Assembly (NCBI RefSeq): GCF_040096455.1
Contig: NZ_JBBMER010000004.1
Location: 1 to 64,000, forward strand
Length of the DNA stretch: 64,000 bases
From: Lachnospira rogosae
GTDB taxonomy: Bacteria > Bacillota > Clostridia > Lachnospirales > Lachnospiraceae
Direction of reading: 5' to 3'
The stretch's first letter is position 1, and each line of letters opens with the position of its first letter. The notes beneath the pieces are model-generated. The model was not told the DNA's origin. It did not search any database and worked only from the letters and a program-made list of their open reading frames with translations. Positions 1-8,311 of this stretch are shown here, in pieces. A program made the position numbers and the translations under genes.

Positions 1-132
1 AATGCAATAAAGCAAATGCCGAAAAATTCCAAAACATATTTATGTGGAATGCACTCATATTGGTACTTGTAGAAATGCCAAAATTCCAGTTTCATGTTGC
101 TTTTAATAATTGAATATTGAATGATTTTACAT

Positions 133-179
133 AGCCGTTAAGGAGTAATTTTTGTTCCCTAGCGGCTTATTTTATTTTT
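133..179 (+). terminator. Rho-independent terminator
   Basis: An AGCCG arm at 133-137 pairs with CGGCT at 163-167, extended inward by further pairs, and is followed by a T-rich run at 168-179. It probably ends a gene lying left of the window. Confidence 0.7.
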
Positions 180-199
180 CAAAGTAGTAGGTGAGAAAA

Positions 200-301
200 T
201 TGAAAATTAGAAAGGTTGATGACAAACCGATGGTCATTCACACCAAGGAGAAAATCCCTTTCATGTGTATTCAAAAAAAGTTAAGGCAGGAAGTGGTCTA
301 G
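200..301 (+). pseudogene. Truncated conjugative-element conserved protein (N-terminal stub)
   Basis: A TTG start at 200 behind an AGGTGAG site opens a 33-residue reading frame beginning MKIRKVDDKPMVIHTKEK. This N-terminus resembles a short conserved protein carried by Firmicutes integrative and conjugative elements; that recognition is from memory of the family. The frame stops after about a third of the usual length, and no other conjugation gene follows. It is most simply a scar of a lost or decayed element next to the left edge. No function is expected for the stub. Confidence 0.5.
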
Positions 302-341
302 AATATAGAGATATTTTTAAGCTGATTGGAGGAACAGAAGT

Positions 342-728
342 ATGCACATTGGTTCTGGTCTAAATACGGTATCTTCAATGTACCGACAACAAAAAGGCAA
401 TAATATGAAAGCCCCTGTATCTGCGGAAAATACATTTTATACGGCTGAAACACCAAAGGTATACCAGATATTCACAACAGATAATATGTTGTGGACAGGA
501 GGTAATGGTACAGGTCTTTCTTATTGCCTTAAATATTCGGATGATTCGACGGATGAAAATCCAGTGGTGTTAGCGAAAGGTGTGGATGAAAACGGAAAAG
601 AGTTTGAACAAAGAATTTATATCAATGACGTTGATCCATCAAATGCCACAGTAGTCGAAATGCGTGCATTGGAGGCACATTACAAAGTGGAGAAGCAGGG
701 AGGTTTTACGTCTTTGCCAAGTCAGTAG
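342..728 (+). CDS. Conserved hypothetical protein (128 aa)
   Basis: A 128-residue soluble protein with a GGAGGAA ribosome site before ATG 342. It starts MHIGSGLNTVSS and has a charged middle with DENGKEFEQRIYINDVDP and a C-terminal EMRALEAHYKVEK segment. I recall similar short proteins in Lachnospiraceae but no function for them. There is no signal peptide or membrane segment. The stop codon lies inside the stem of a strong terminator (719-759), which supports a real transcribed gene. It precedes the LytTR two-component genes on the same strand but is separated from them by that terminator. Confidence 0.7.
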   Translation: MHIGSGLNTVSSMYRQQKGNNMKAPVSAENTFYTAETPKVYQIFTTDNMLWTGGNGTGLSYCLKYSDDSTDENPVVLAKGVDENGKEFEQRIYINDVDPSNATVVEMRALEAHYKVEKQGGFTSLPSQ

Positions 729-759
729 TGCGTGAATAAACTGCTGACTTCTTTTTTTG
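719..759 (+). terminator. Rho-independent terminator overlapping the stop codon
   Basis: AAGTCAGTAG at 719-728 pairs with CTGCTGACTT at 741-750 (one G-U pair) and is followed by a T run at 751-758. The stem includes the stop codon of the 342-728 gene. Confidence 0.85.
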
Positions 760-842
760 ATAGATACAGTCACTCCAAGGAGCGTGTGTCGGATAAAACA
801 AATTAGCAGGAAGCAGATAAAGCGATATATGTGATATTCTAT

Positions 843-909
843 TTCACATCAAAAAAAGGTCTGTTCACAACATGGTGGCTAGCTATTTAAAGAACTTTTC
901 CGATATAAT
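843..909 (+). promoter_or_regulatory. Promoter of the two-component operon with a LytTR-type direct repeat
   Basis: TTCACATC at 843-850 and TTCACAAC at 864-871 are direct repeats starting exactly 21 bp apart. TATAAT at 904-909 gives a good -10 box, and the -35 position (about 881-886) is poor. A poor -35 with a two-turn direct repeat just upstream is the usual layout of an activator-dependent LytTR promoter. The same repeat with the same spacing occurs at 3173-3201. That the downstream regulator binds here is an inference. Confidence 0.6.
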
Positions 910-943
910 AAATATAATTGTATGTAAGTAAGGAAGTGACAAG

Positions 944-1657
944 ATGCAAATAGCAATCTGTGATGATGAAAAATCTATAGGATTGATATTAGAAGAAAAA
1001 ATAAAGAAATTATTACCGGATGCAGTAATAGATAAATATTTATCTGGTGATGAATTGATTGCAAGTGGTTGTGAGCCGGATATTCTATTTTTAGATATTC
1101 AGATGCCAGGAATGGATGGAATGGAAACGGCAAGGATTCTGCGTCAGAAAAATGAAAGAATGGTATTGATATTTGTAACTGCTGTGGAGGAGTATGTTTT
1201 TCAGGCATTTGATGTTGCAGCATTTCATTATCTGGTGAAACCATTTTCAGATGAAAAATTTGAGGAAGTTGTGAAACGTGCAGTCAGAAGTATTGAAAAA
1301 TATTCTGAAAATCAATCGGATGAAAAATACATGATGGTGCAGTCCGGAGGAAGCCATATGAAAGTGTTTTTGAAGGATATTGTGTATGCCGAGGTATATA
1401 ATCGAAAAGTCATTATCCATACACGGGATACGAATATTGAATATTATGGAAAATTGCAGGAACTGAGTGAAATTGCGGGAGCAGATTTCTTTCGTACACA
1501 CAGAGCCTACCTCGTACATTTCAAATATGTTAAGAAATATGATGCAAATTGTGTGACGATGGAAAATGGAACTGCATTGATTGCAAAACAGAATTATTCT
1601 GAGTTTGTAAAACAATATTTGAAATATAATCAGAGGAAAGGAAAAGAAATCGGATGA
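944..1657 (+). CDS. LytTR-family response regulator (AgrA-like)
   Basis: A 237-residue response regulator. Residues 1-120 form a receiver domain, with acidic DDE near the start, the phosphoacceptor aspartate in FLDIQMPGMDG, and the lysine in LVKPF. Residues 130-235 form a LytTR DNA-binding domain with a GGSHMKVFLKDIVYAEVYNR core and FFRTHRAYLVH. It lies immediately upstream of its kinase with a 4-base ATGA overlap, so the pair is translationally coupled. LytTR regulators usually bind paired direct repeats spaced two helical turns apart, and such repeats lie upstream of this gene and upstream of the 3367 operon. Start 944 has an AAGGAAG ribosome site. Confidence 0.92.
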   Translation: MQIAICDDEKSIGLILEEKIKKLLPDAVIDKYLSGDELIASGCEPDILFLDIQMPGMDGMETARILRQKNERMVLIFVTAVEEYVFQAFDVAAFHYLVKPFSDEKFEEVVKRAVRSIEKYSENQSDEKYMMVQSGGSHMKVFLKDIVYAEVYNRKVIIHTRDTNIEYYGKLQELSEIAGADFFRTHRAYLVHFKYVKKYDANCVTMENGTALIAKQNYSEFVKQYLKYNQRKGKEIG

Positions 1658-3024
1658 GTTTGGTAGAAAAATGCTGGATGGTTACATCGAAAATTTCTGT
1701 TATTGCACTCCTTATGATTACAGGAATCTATTTTGGAAAATTTGTTTGTCCCTATATAAAAAAGAAAAAAGGGGCTGTGGCAGTCAGTATTGTTTATATT
1801 ACGATTATGCTTGTTTTATATATGATTCCGCCACAGATTGATAATTTTTCCGCATATCTGATTGGAGTTATAGCAGTGTTTCTTGCAATGTATGTAGAGG
1901 ACAGAAGAAATATATATCAGAAAATATTTCTTGCAATTACGTTCTTTTCTATCCGATGGTTAACGGTTGCAATGGCAGGCAGACTTGATGATCTTGTTAC
2001 AAAAGCACTTGTATTTCGGAATATGAGTGCAGAAAAAGTGTGGTTGCAATACGGACTATATGTTGGAACCAGAGTTTTGGATATTGTACTTTGTATTGCT
2101 TTTATTGCGGTTGCAATAGGACTGATCAATAAAGCGTATATATACAAAAAAGATGAAATGAGCGTCAAAGAGATGGTAATGCTTATTATACCTTCGCTTG
2201 TAGGCGTCACTGGGTATGGCATTTTACAATATTATCTCATGATATACGAAAGAGATACTGGAAAGAACTTGATTGATACATATGGATTTTATGGAGCTTT
2301 AAGCTTTTTACACTATCTGATTTCCATAGTCGCTATTCTTGTTGTGATTGTAATGTTCCAAAACTGGAAAGAGATGCAGGAAGAACAGCGGGGACAAGAG
2401 CTGGTATTAAATCAGATCAGTGACATGAAAAAGCATATTGGGGAAGTCGAAAAGTTGTATCGGGATATCCGCTCCATGCGCCATGATATGGGAAATCATA
2501 TACAGACACTGGAACATCTCGTGGCACATAATAATATGGATGATGCTACAGAATACTTGGAACATCTGAAAAATGAATGGGACGAGGTATCTCCGGAAAT
2601 AAAGACAGGAAGTCCGGTAATTGATGTCATTTTGATGGAAAAGCTGAGAGAAGCAAAAGAAAGGCAGATTCGGTTTCTGTCGGATTTTCATTATCCGCAT
2701 AATACGAAGTTAAATGCATTTGATTTGAGTGTGATCATGAATAATGCCTTGAATAACTGTATGGAAAATGTAAGTGGAGATGATCCGTATATCAGTATTT
2801 CTTCTTTTCGGAAAAACAGTATCTTTATGATAACCATAAAAAACAGTTTTGGGGGTCAGCTTAATTTTGGTGATAGCGATTTGCCAGAAACAACCAAATC
2901 TGGGAGGGAACATGGAATTGGTTTGAATAACATTCGCCGGGTTGCCAGAATGTATATGGGAGATATATCTTTGGAGCAGGGAAATGAGGAAGTAATCCTT
3001 AGCATTATGATGCAGGTAGAATAA
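1654..3024 (+). CDS. GHKL-type sensor histidine kinase (AgrC-like)
   Basis: A 456-residue membrane kinase. About six hydrophobic segments fill residues 10-245, followed by a coiled linker. The phosphoacceptor region is RSMRHDMGNHIQTLEHL (near residue 275). A C-terminal GHKL ATPase has NNALNNCMENV as the N-box and GREHGIGLNNI as the glycine loop. This is the AgrC/ComD class, which usually senses peptides outside the cell. No agrB-type processing enzyme or obvious peptide precursor is visible nearby, so its signal is unknown. It is the cognate partner of the overlapping LytTR regulator. Confidence 0.92.
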   Translation: MSLVEKCWMVTSKISVIALLMITGIYFGKFVCPYIKKKKGAVAVSIVYITIMLVLYMIPPQIDNFSAYLIGVIAVFLAMYVEDRRNIYQKIFLAITFFSIRWLTVAMAGRLDDLVTKALVFRNMSAEKVWLQYGLYVGTRVLDIVLCIAFIAVAIGLINKAYIYKKDEMSVKEMVMLIIPSLVGVTGYGILQYYLMIYERDTGKNLIDTYGFYGALSFLHYLISIVAILVVIVMFQNWKEMQEEQRGQELVLNQISDMKKHIGEVEKLYRDIRSMRHDMGNHIQTLEHLVAHNNMDDATEYLEHLKNEWDEVSPEIKTGSPVIDVILMEKLREAKERQIRFLSDFHYPHNTKLNAFDLSVIMNNALNNCMENVSGDDPYISISSFRKNSIFMITIKNSFGGQLNFGDSDLPETTKSGREHGIGLNNIRRVARMYMGDISLEQGNEEVILSIMMQVE

Positions 3025-3146
3025 AGAAATAAATTGGCACTATGTATTTTGTAAATTACAGAAATTACAGAAATATGTAGTACTTTTTTTGCACAGGTAG
3101 CGATGAAAATATGTTGCTTGCAAACAATATTTGAGGAGCACTGCGA

Positions 3147-3201
3147 CAGTCTGAAAAGCATTTTCAGACTGCTTCACAACGAAAAAAGGGCGGTTCACAA
3201 C
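3147..3201 (+). promoter_or_regulatory. Hairpin and second LytTR-type direct repeat upstream of the FlxA/FliD-like operon
   Basis: CAGTCTGAAAA (3147-3157) and TTTTCAGACTG (3161-3171) form a perfect 11-bp hairpin. It is directly followed by TTCACAAC at 3173-3180 and again at 3194-3201, starts 21 bp apart. The 29-bp block matches 843-871 at most positions, including the A-rich spacer. The hairpin could end the kinase transcript. The repeats would then control the next operon. A clear -10 box is not seen. Confidence 0.55.
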
Positions 3202-3366
3202 ATCACAGTTTATTGTGAAGAAAGATATGCCGAAAGAAAAAATAAAGAGAAATCATGTTATACAGATTTTCAGGAAACGGATTTCAGAGTATTAGCTCAA
3301 GGAGGTAAAATCCTCTGCTCCTGTATGGACAGTCGCATTTTGCTTCGCAAAACAAGGAGGATTAAA

Positions 3367-4146
3367 ATGATGAAAATTAATGGATTTAACGGAACGAATA
3401 CGCAGACAGGAGCAATGGGAATGGCACAGGCGAATGATTCTGTGAGTAAAAATATTCAGAATCAGATTGCAAATGCACAGCAGAAATTGCAGGACTTATC
3501 ATCAAATGAAGAACTGTCATTAGAGGATAAGATGAAGAAACGTCAGGAGATACAACAGGAAATTACAAATCTCAATCAACAGTTAAGACAGCACCAGATT
3601 GAACAGAGAAAGGAACAGCAGAGTAAAAAATCATCTATGGATGATATGGTGGCTGGTACAAAAAATACATCTGCAAAGAAAGGAACAGGCTTGTCACAGG
3701 CAGGTATGCGGGCAATGATTTCCGTAGATTCATCTATGAAGCAGGCAAAAGTGCAGGGTAGTATGGCAACACAGATGGAAGGAAGAGCCGGTGTGCTTGA
3801 GTCTGAAATCAAGCAGGATGCTGGAAAAGGCAATACCGAAAAGAAAGAAGAAGAACTGTCAGATTTGCAGGCAAAAGCGCAGTCTGCAACAGCAGCACAG
3901 ATGTCTTCACTTTCAGATGCAAATAAATCTATGGAAGAAGCAGCAAAGGCAGACAACCGTACAGATGCAGCAGAAACAAAGAAGAATCAAACTCAGAAAG
4001 CAGAGAATACACAGGAAAATGCAGATACGACAACAGATGCATCAGAGAATGCAGATGTCAAAATAGAAACAGCAGAAACAATAAAACATCCAGCATCAGA
4101 AAGTGGACAGTCGGTAGTATATACACCGATAGATATACGTTTATAG
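3367..4146 (+). CDS. FlxA-like coiled-coil protein
   Basis: A 259-residue protein, taken from ATG 3367 because a perfect AAGGAGG lies six to thirteen bases upstream; the frame is open further 5' but has no ribosome site there. Residues 28-85 form a Gln/Lys-rich helical segment (NIQNQIANAQQKLQDLSSNE, then repeated EIQQEITNLNQQL) that resembles FlxA-like proteins, a family linked to flagellar regulons. The rest is Ala, Gln, Lys and Glu rich and probably disordered or coiled. There is no signal peptide. It heads a run of three to four genes with short gaps, downstream of a LytTR-type repeat. The exact role is unknown. Confidence 0.7.
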   Translation: MMKINGFNGTNTQTGAMGMAQANDSVSKNIQNQIANAQQKLQDLSSNEELSLEDKMKKRQEIQQEITNLNQQLRQHQIEQRKEQQSKKSSMDDMVAGTKNTSAKKGTGLSQAGMRAMISVDSSMKQAKVQGSMATQMEGRAGVLESEIKQDAGKGNTEKKEEELSDLQAKAQSATAAQMSSLSDANKSMEEAAKADNRTDAAETKKNQTQKAENTQENADTTTDASENADVKIETAETIKHPASESGQSVVYTPIDIRL

Positions 4147-4167
4147 TTCGGAAAGGAGGCTGGTGTT

Positions 4168-4923
4168 ATGTCAGAAATCAAAAGTTTTAGTGATTATACA
4201 AGTAAATATAACAGCAATGTAGATTTTTCAGCTTTGTTTAGTGGAACGTCAGATAGTTCATCAGTAGGCAATACAAATATGCTTTCTGATTATGCTGCAA
4301 TCAAAAATGGAAGCTATGGAAAACTTATGAAAGCATATTATGCAAAACAGGATGCTGAAAAATTATCGGGAAAAGGTGATACTTCACAAAAACTTACCTT
4401 GATGAAAACAAGTGCAGATTCTCTGAAAAAATCAGCAGATGCTTTGAATGACTCATCTCTTTGGGAAAAAAAGAAAATAAAAAAGAAAGATGAAAAAACG
4501 GGGGAAGAGATTGAGGTAGAGGATTATGACTGGGATAAAATTACCAAGGCAGTAAAATCTTTTGTTGAAGATTATAATGATGTAGTTAAGGAAGCCGGAG
4601 AATCTAATACAAAGGATGTATTGCGAAATGCTTCATGGATGACTGGAATGACAGACAAAAACAGTAATATGCTTGCCAAAATAGGTATTACCATAGGAAA
4701 AGGAAACAAGTTGGAATTAGATGAGGATGCTTTAAGGCAGGCAGATATCAGTTCGCTGAAAACGATCTTTACAGGATATAATTCTTTTGTAAGCAAAATA
4801 TCGCAGAAAGCAACTGGTATATCGAATGCTGCAAACCGGGCGAGTGCAACCTATACAAATAATGGTACATACTCTAAGACGGATTCTTTATTAACATCAA
4901 GCAAGATAGATGAAGAAGTATAG
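4168..4923 (+). CDS. FliD C-terminus-like protein, paralogue of 47687-48454
   Basis: A 251-residue protein preceded by AAAGGAGG. It has an N-terminal DFSALFSGTS segment, then DYAAIKNGSYGKLMKAYYAK, a KSADALNDSSLW stretch, and a C-terminal half (FVEDYNDVVKEAG, NMLAKIGITIGKGNKLELDE) that reads like the end of flagellar cap protein FliD. The same blocks in the same order occur in the protein at 47687, so these are clear paralogues. It lacks the FliD N-terminal domain. It may be an exported or flagellum-associated helper, but this is inference. It sits second in the LytTR-linked operon. Confidence 0.72.
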   Translation: MSEIKSFSDYTSKYNSNVDFSALFSGTSDSSSVGNTNMLSDYAAIKNGSYGKLMKAYYAKQDAEKLSGKGDTSQKLTLMKTSADSLKKSADALNDSSLWEKKKIKKKDEKTGEEIEVEDYDWDKITKAVKSFVEDYNDVVKEAGESNTKDVLRNASWMTGMTDKNSNMLAKIGITIGKGNKLELDEDALRQADISSLKTIFTGYNSFVSKISQKATGISNAANRASATYTNNGTYSKTDSLLTSSKIDEEV

Positions 4924-4952
4924 AAAGTGTGGACTAACTTAGGGAGGTTGCT

Positions 4953-5852
4953 ATGAAAGTTCAAGGAAATAGGTATATTAATAATCCTGAGATGATAAAA
5001 AATAAGGTCGAGAAGAAAACAACTGTTCCTCAGAATATTATTTCGGAGGATGATGTGAAAATCAGTGATTCAGCAAGAAAGTTAGTTGAGACTGCTCGTG
5101 ATAAAGTCTCAGATTTTCAGGCAATGCATTTTTCATCAATCAATGGAGAGATAAAAGAAATACCAGCGGACTACAAATGTGAAAATTTATTCAAATTAGA
5201 TTTGAAAGCAACTTCCATTTCTGGAGAACAAAGTGCGTTTGAAGGCTGTTCGGAAAATCAGTCAGAGGTTTTTGAAAAATGGCTGGATGAAAATGCTTCT
5301 GAATATTTGACAGAAGATGAAATGAAAGATTTAAAAGGGAAGATTAATACAATGACAGCAGATATGGACTCTTTAAATGCCAAAGAGGGATATAGAGGAA
5401 CTTCCTATGAATCTGTATTTTTGTTAAGTGCAAGTGAAGCGGGACTAAGGAAAGTAAATGAAATGTATGTTCCAGAGCAATTACAAGCAGGTTTTTCAGA
5501 CATGATTGACGAATATGTTCATTTTAATAATTCGGCACGCAATTCTATCATGGAGAGAATGACACCGGATTATATGGTTGTTGGAATTGGAAGCAAAACA
5601 GAATCTTATAAGTACAAGTCAGAAATAATCTCAGATGAGACAGCTTTTTATACAAATGAGAAGAAAGAGATAAGTGGTATCTGCAATCAGTTTTTAAATG
5701 GTAAAACAGATCAAAAATTATTTTGTAATGAGATGAAAGACCGTTTAAATGATTACTATGGAAGCAGGTATGAATTAAGGAATCAGCCAGAAGCTGTTGA
5801 AGGCAGAGTAAATAATATGCTGGGCATATTGCAACATATGTTTGGCATTTAA
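4953..5852 (+). CDS. Hypothetical protein with FlgM-like N-terminal motif
   Basis: A 299-residue soluble protein with an AGGGAGG ribosome site. Near residue 35 it carries DDVKISDSARKLVETARDKV. This resembles the short segment common in FlgM and other flagellum-associated Firmicutes proteins. The remainder is acidic, with no recognised domain, no membrane segment and no signal peptide. It follows the FliD-like gene by 29 bases and is probably in the same transcript. I do not recognise a function. The gene could encode a substrate or chaperone of the two preceding products. Confidence 0.6.
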   Translation: MKVQGNRYINNPEMIKNKVEKKTTVPQNIISEDDVKISDSARKLVETARDKVSDFQAMHFSSINGEIKEIPADYKCENLFKLDLKATSISGEQSAFEGCSENQSEVFEKWLDENASEYLTEDEMKDLKGKINTMTADMDSLNAKEGYRGTSYESVFLLSASEAGLRKVNEMYVPEQLQAGFSDMIDEYVHFNNSARNSIMERMTPDYMVVGIGSKTESYKYKSEIISDETAFYTNEKKEISGICNQFLNGKTDQKLFCNEMKDRLNDYYGSRYELRNQPEAVEGRVNNMLGILQHMFGI

Positions 5853-5879
5853 TGTTGAAAAAGGGTTTGGAGAATAATT

Positions 5880-6053
5880 ATGAAGACAGTGACAGATGTA
5901 AACACAGTAAACCAGCTATTGACATATTCAAAGCAGGCAGAGGCAGGAATACACCAAAAAGCAATACAGATGTTGCTTGGAGCAGGAAAACACACTTATT
6001 ACGACAGTATCCGTTTCAAGTGCATTTTTGGGGAATATGAAGCAGGGACATAA
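5880..6053 (+). CDS. Possible small protein (57 aa)
   Basis: A short reading frame from ATG 5880 with a TTGGAG site about eight bases upstream, starting MKTVTDVNTVNQLLTYSKQ and ending with IFGEYEAGT. It follows the 4953-5852 gene by 27 bases and would close the operon. In the +1 frame the last third reads TVSVSSAFLGNMKQG, which also looks protein-like, so a frameshift in a slightly longer gene is possible. Function unknown. Confidence 0.4.
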   Translation: MKTVTDVNTVNQLLTYSKQAEAGIHQKAIQMLLGAGKHTYYDSIRFKCIFGEYEAGT

Positions 6054-6142
6054 AAGATAGTAAATGTGATATGTAACATATAGTGTATTTGATACATATA
6101 CAGCAGTATTGTAGATATTATCAGAATAAAGAGAAATAACTG

Positions 6143-6193
6143 AAATCCTATGTTTATAAATTGAGAGATGTCTTAATTATAAACATAGGATTT
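6143..6193. terminator. 17-bp hairpin, likely operon terminator
   Basis: AAATCCTATGTTTATAA at 6143-6159 pairs perfectly with 6177-6193 around a 17-nt loop. The right arm runs into TTTTG. The AT-rich stem lies in the gene-free stretch 6054-6422 and could end the 3367-6053 operon. Apart from this hairpin I see nothing in that stretch. Confidence 0.6.
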
Positions 6194-6422
6194 TGTTATA
6201 TGGCAATATAATAGAAGAGTGTCAGGAAATACTTAGTGAGCAGGGGTGTAATGCTGATGAAAATAGCATCATGGAAATGTAGTAGTACTTTTAAATTAAA
6301 AAGGCTCTAAGATTTGATGTGAATTTTATAATGAATTATGTTTCCATATTTTTAAAGCAGTCTTTAGTGTAACTGGTATTTGTGTTATAGTAATGATAAC
6401 AAAACATAAGGAAGTAAAAAAA

Positions 6423-7025
6423 ATGAGTGATAATAATACATTAGATTACTACAATCTGCATACAGCAGATTTTGTCAATACAACTCAAAATGTGGATTTT
6501 CATGAAATACAGGAACTTTTCTTATCGTTTTTGCCAGCGAAAGCAAAAATATTGGATTTTGGATGCGGCTCTGGAAGAGATACTAAGTATTTTATAGATA
6601 ATGGATATGAAGTTGATGCAATGGATGGTTCAAAAGAATTATGTAAGGCAGCAACAAAGTACACTGGTATTCAGGTACAGCATATGCTTTTCGAGAATTT
6701 TAATGACAGTAATATATATGATGGTATATGGGCATGTGCATCAATTCTTCATTTAAAGAAATGTGAACTGCCGGACATGATAAAGAGGCTGTATCAGGCA
6801 CTTAAAAGAAATGGTGTGATATATATGTCTTTTAAGTATGGCGATTTTGAGGGCGTAAGAAATGGAAGGTATTTCACATATCTTACAGAGGAAAGTTTTG
6901 ATATGTTGATGGAGCCTATAAATGGATTTAAGAAAGAAAAAATCTGGGCAACAGGTGATGTAAGAGAAAACAGGGGTACGGAGCAATGGCTGAATATTAT
7001 ACTTCGCAAGGTGACAACCATTTAA
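6423..7025 (+). CDS. Class I SAM-dependent methyltransferase (TehB-like)
   Basis: A 200-residue methyltransferase. ATG 6423 is chosen because TAAGGAAG lies eight or more bases upstream, although the frame opens ten codons earlier. The SAM-binding motif is ILDFGCGSGRDTKYF, followed by acidic EVDAMDGS and a post-motif GIWACASILHL. A NRGTEQWLNI tail completes a TehB-type fold. The next gene, an HNH-domain protein, overlaps its end by 40 bases. This tight pairing suggests joint action on nucleic acid, but small-molecule methylation is equally possible from the sequence. Confidence 0.8.
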   Translation: MSDNNTLDYYNLHTADFVNTTQNVDFHEIQELFLSFLPAKAKILDFGCGSGRDTKYFIDNGYEVDAMDGSKELCKAATKYTGIQVQHMLFENFNDSNIYDGIWACASILHLKKCELPDMIKRLYQALKRNGVIYMSFKYGDFEGVRNGRYFTYLTEESFDMLMEPINGFKKEKIWATGDVRENRGTEQWLNIILRKVTTI

Positions 7026-8173
7026 TAGTTGAACAAAAATATTATAACATGCTGGATATAGAAGGATTTTCACAGATGATGAAAGATCCGTCATATTGTT
7101 ATAAGTTCTACTGGCTTGAGGCGATTGTGCATCTGATTTCGGAAAATGTTTATCAGACAACATTTGATGAGATAATAGATGAAATGATATCGAATGCATG
7201 GTATTCAGTAAGAGAGTTCCATATACATCTTAGTGGAATACAATCTGATGGAATGGTAAGGGACGGGCTTGAAAGGGCAGTAAATTTGTTATCTGAATAC
7301 AGCAGCTTACCTGCTAATGCGTCAAAAGTAGAAATAAAAAATGCAATCAAAGAATATAACAATGAGCTTAAGGTGGTAAAGGAACAGCTTACAAATATGG
7401 TTCCGTACAGAGCATTGTCAGGATTCTTTTCAAAAAGTGATGAGCCTGCAGACTGGGGAAGTGTAAAAAGACTGACAGCATATATTAAGAAGGTCAATCA
7501 GATAATTGTGCCATTACCTTATATTCTTGGAGACAGCAGCAAACTAAAGAAAGAAGTATATTTTAATCCTGACTGGGTTTTAATGATACAGGATAATACA
7601 GTAAATATACTTGGCTGGATTCAGTATGAAAAGGTTAAATGGCTGCAAAACAATAATCCGGAAGTACCGGGATTAGTATATAAACTGGCACCTATTGATG
7701 AAAAGATGCGAAAGCTATCCCATGCAAGGAAACTGTGGGAAGGAATACTTGATGTATGTGAGGTAAGAGATGTATTTACAGGGAAGCCGGTAAATACTAA
7801 ACAATATGACATAGATCACTTTATACCGTGGTCATTTGTAATGAATGATGAGTTGTGGAATCTGATGCCAATGGACTCTTCACTCAATTCCTCTAAGAAT
7901 AACAAGCTTCCTAAGTGGGAACCTTTCTTTGAAATATTTGCTGGTAATCAGTTTATTATGTATAAAAAAATATATGAAAAACCGGAATTACATAAACTCT
8001 TTGAAGCTTGCTACAGAGATAATCTGCATTCTATATGGGCTGTAAGGGAACTGTATACTGCAGGAAAAGGTAAACCGGAATTTTGCCACATATTAGAAAA
8101 GAACATGCAGCCAGTATATGACTCAGCGAGACGTCAGGGATATGAAATTTGGAATAGGGACAAAGTACAATAA
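6986..8173 (+). CDS. HNH endonuclease-domain protein
   Basis: A 395-residue protein with an N-terminal helical region (KDPSYCYKFYWLEAIVHLI) and a C-terminal HNH-type nuclease motif: YDIDHFIPWSF, then LWNLMPMDSSLNSSKNNKLP. The D-H pair, the following N and the terminal N-N-K match an HNH_4-like core. The start at 6986 overlaps the methyltransferase, and the ribosome site is very close (GGAG 6980-6983), so the true start is uncertain. Related HNH proteins are often coded beside helicases or methylases in defence-like loci; only the methylase is present here. The role may be restriction-like, but this is inference. Confidence 0.78.
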   Translation: MAEYYTSQGDNHLIVEQKYYNMLDIEGFSQMMKDPSYCYKFYWLEAIVHLISENVYQTTFDEIIDEMISNAWYSVREFHIHLSGIQSDGMVRDGLERAVNLLSEYSSLPANASKVEIKNAIKEYNNELKVVKEQLTNMVPYRALSGFFSKSDEPADWGSVKRLTAYIKKVNQIIVPLPYILGDSSKLKKEVYFNPDWVLMIQDNTVNILGWIQYEKVKWLQNNNPEVPGLVYKLAPIDEKMRKLSHARKLWEGILDVCEVRDVFTGKPVNTKQYDIDHFIPWSFVMNDELWNLMPMDSSLNSSKNNKLPKWEPFFEIFAGNQFIMYKKIYEKPELHKLFEACYRDNLHSIWAVRELYTAGKGKPEFCHILEKNMQPVYDSARRQGYEIWNRDKVQ

Positions 8174-8311
8174 TATTTGAAAGTACGAGATAGACCAAAT
8201 TACAGATGAAGAAATCAATATAGTTTTGAGTTATTTGAGGATGCTTATATTAAGAGATGGTATAAGCTGTCAACTGATTTAAAAATCGATTAATTGTTAA
8301 AAGAGGTAATA

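Noticed and set aside
300..3024. A complete agr system with AgrB and AgrD
   Set aside because: Only the kinase and regulator are present. The 342-728 product has no AgrD features and no AgrB-like membrane protease is encoded nearby.
5852..6040. A 62-codon frame overlapping the end of the 4953 gene
   Set aside because: No ribosome site and an odd composition; the 57-codon frame at 5880 has a better start context.
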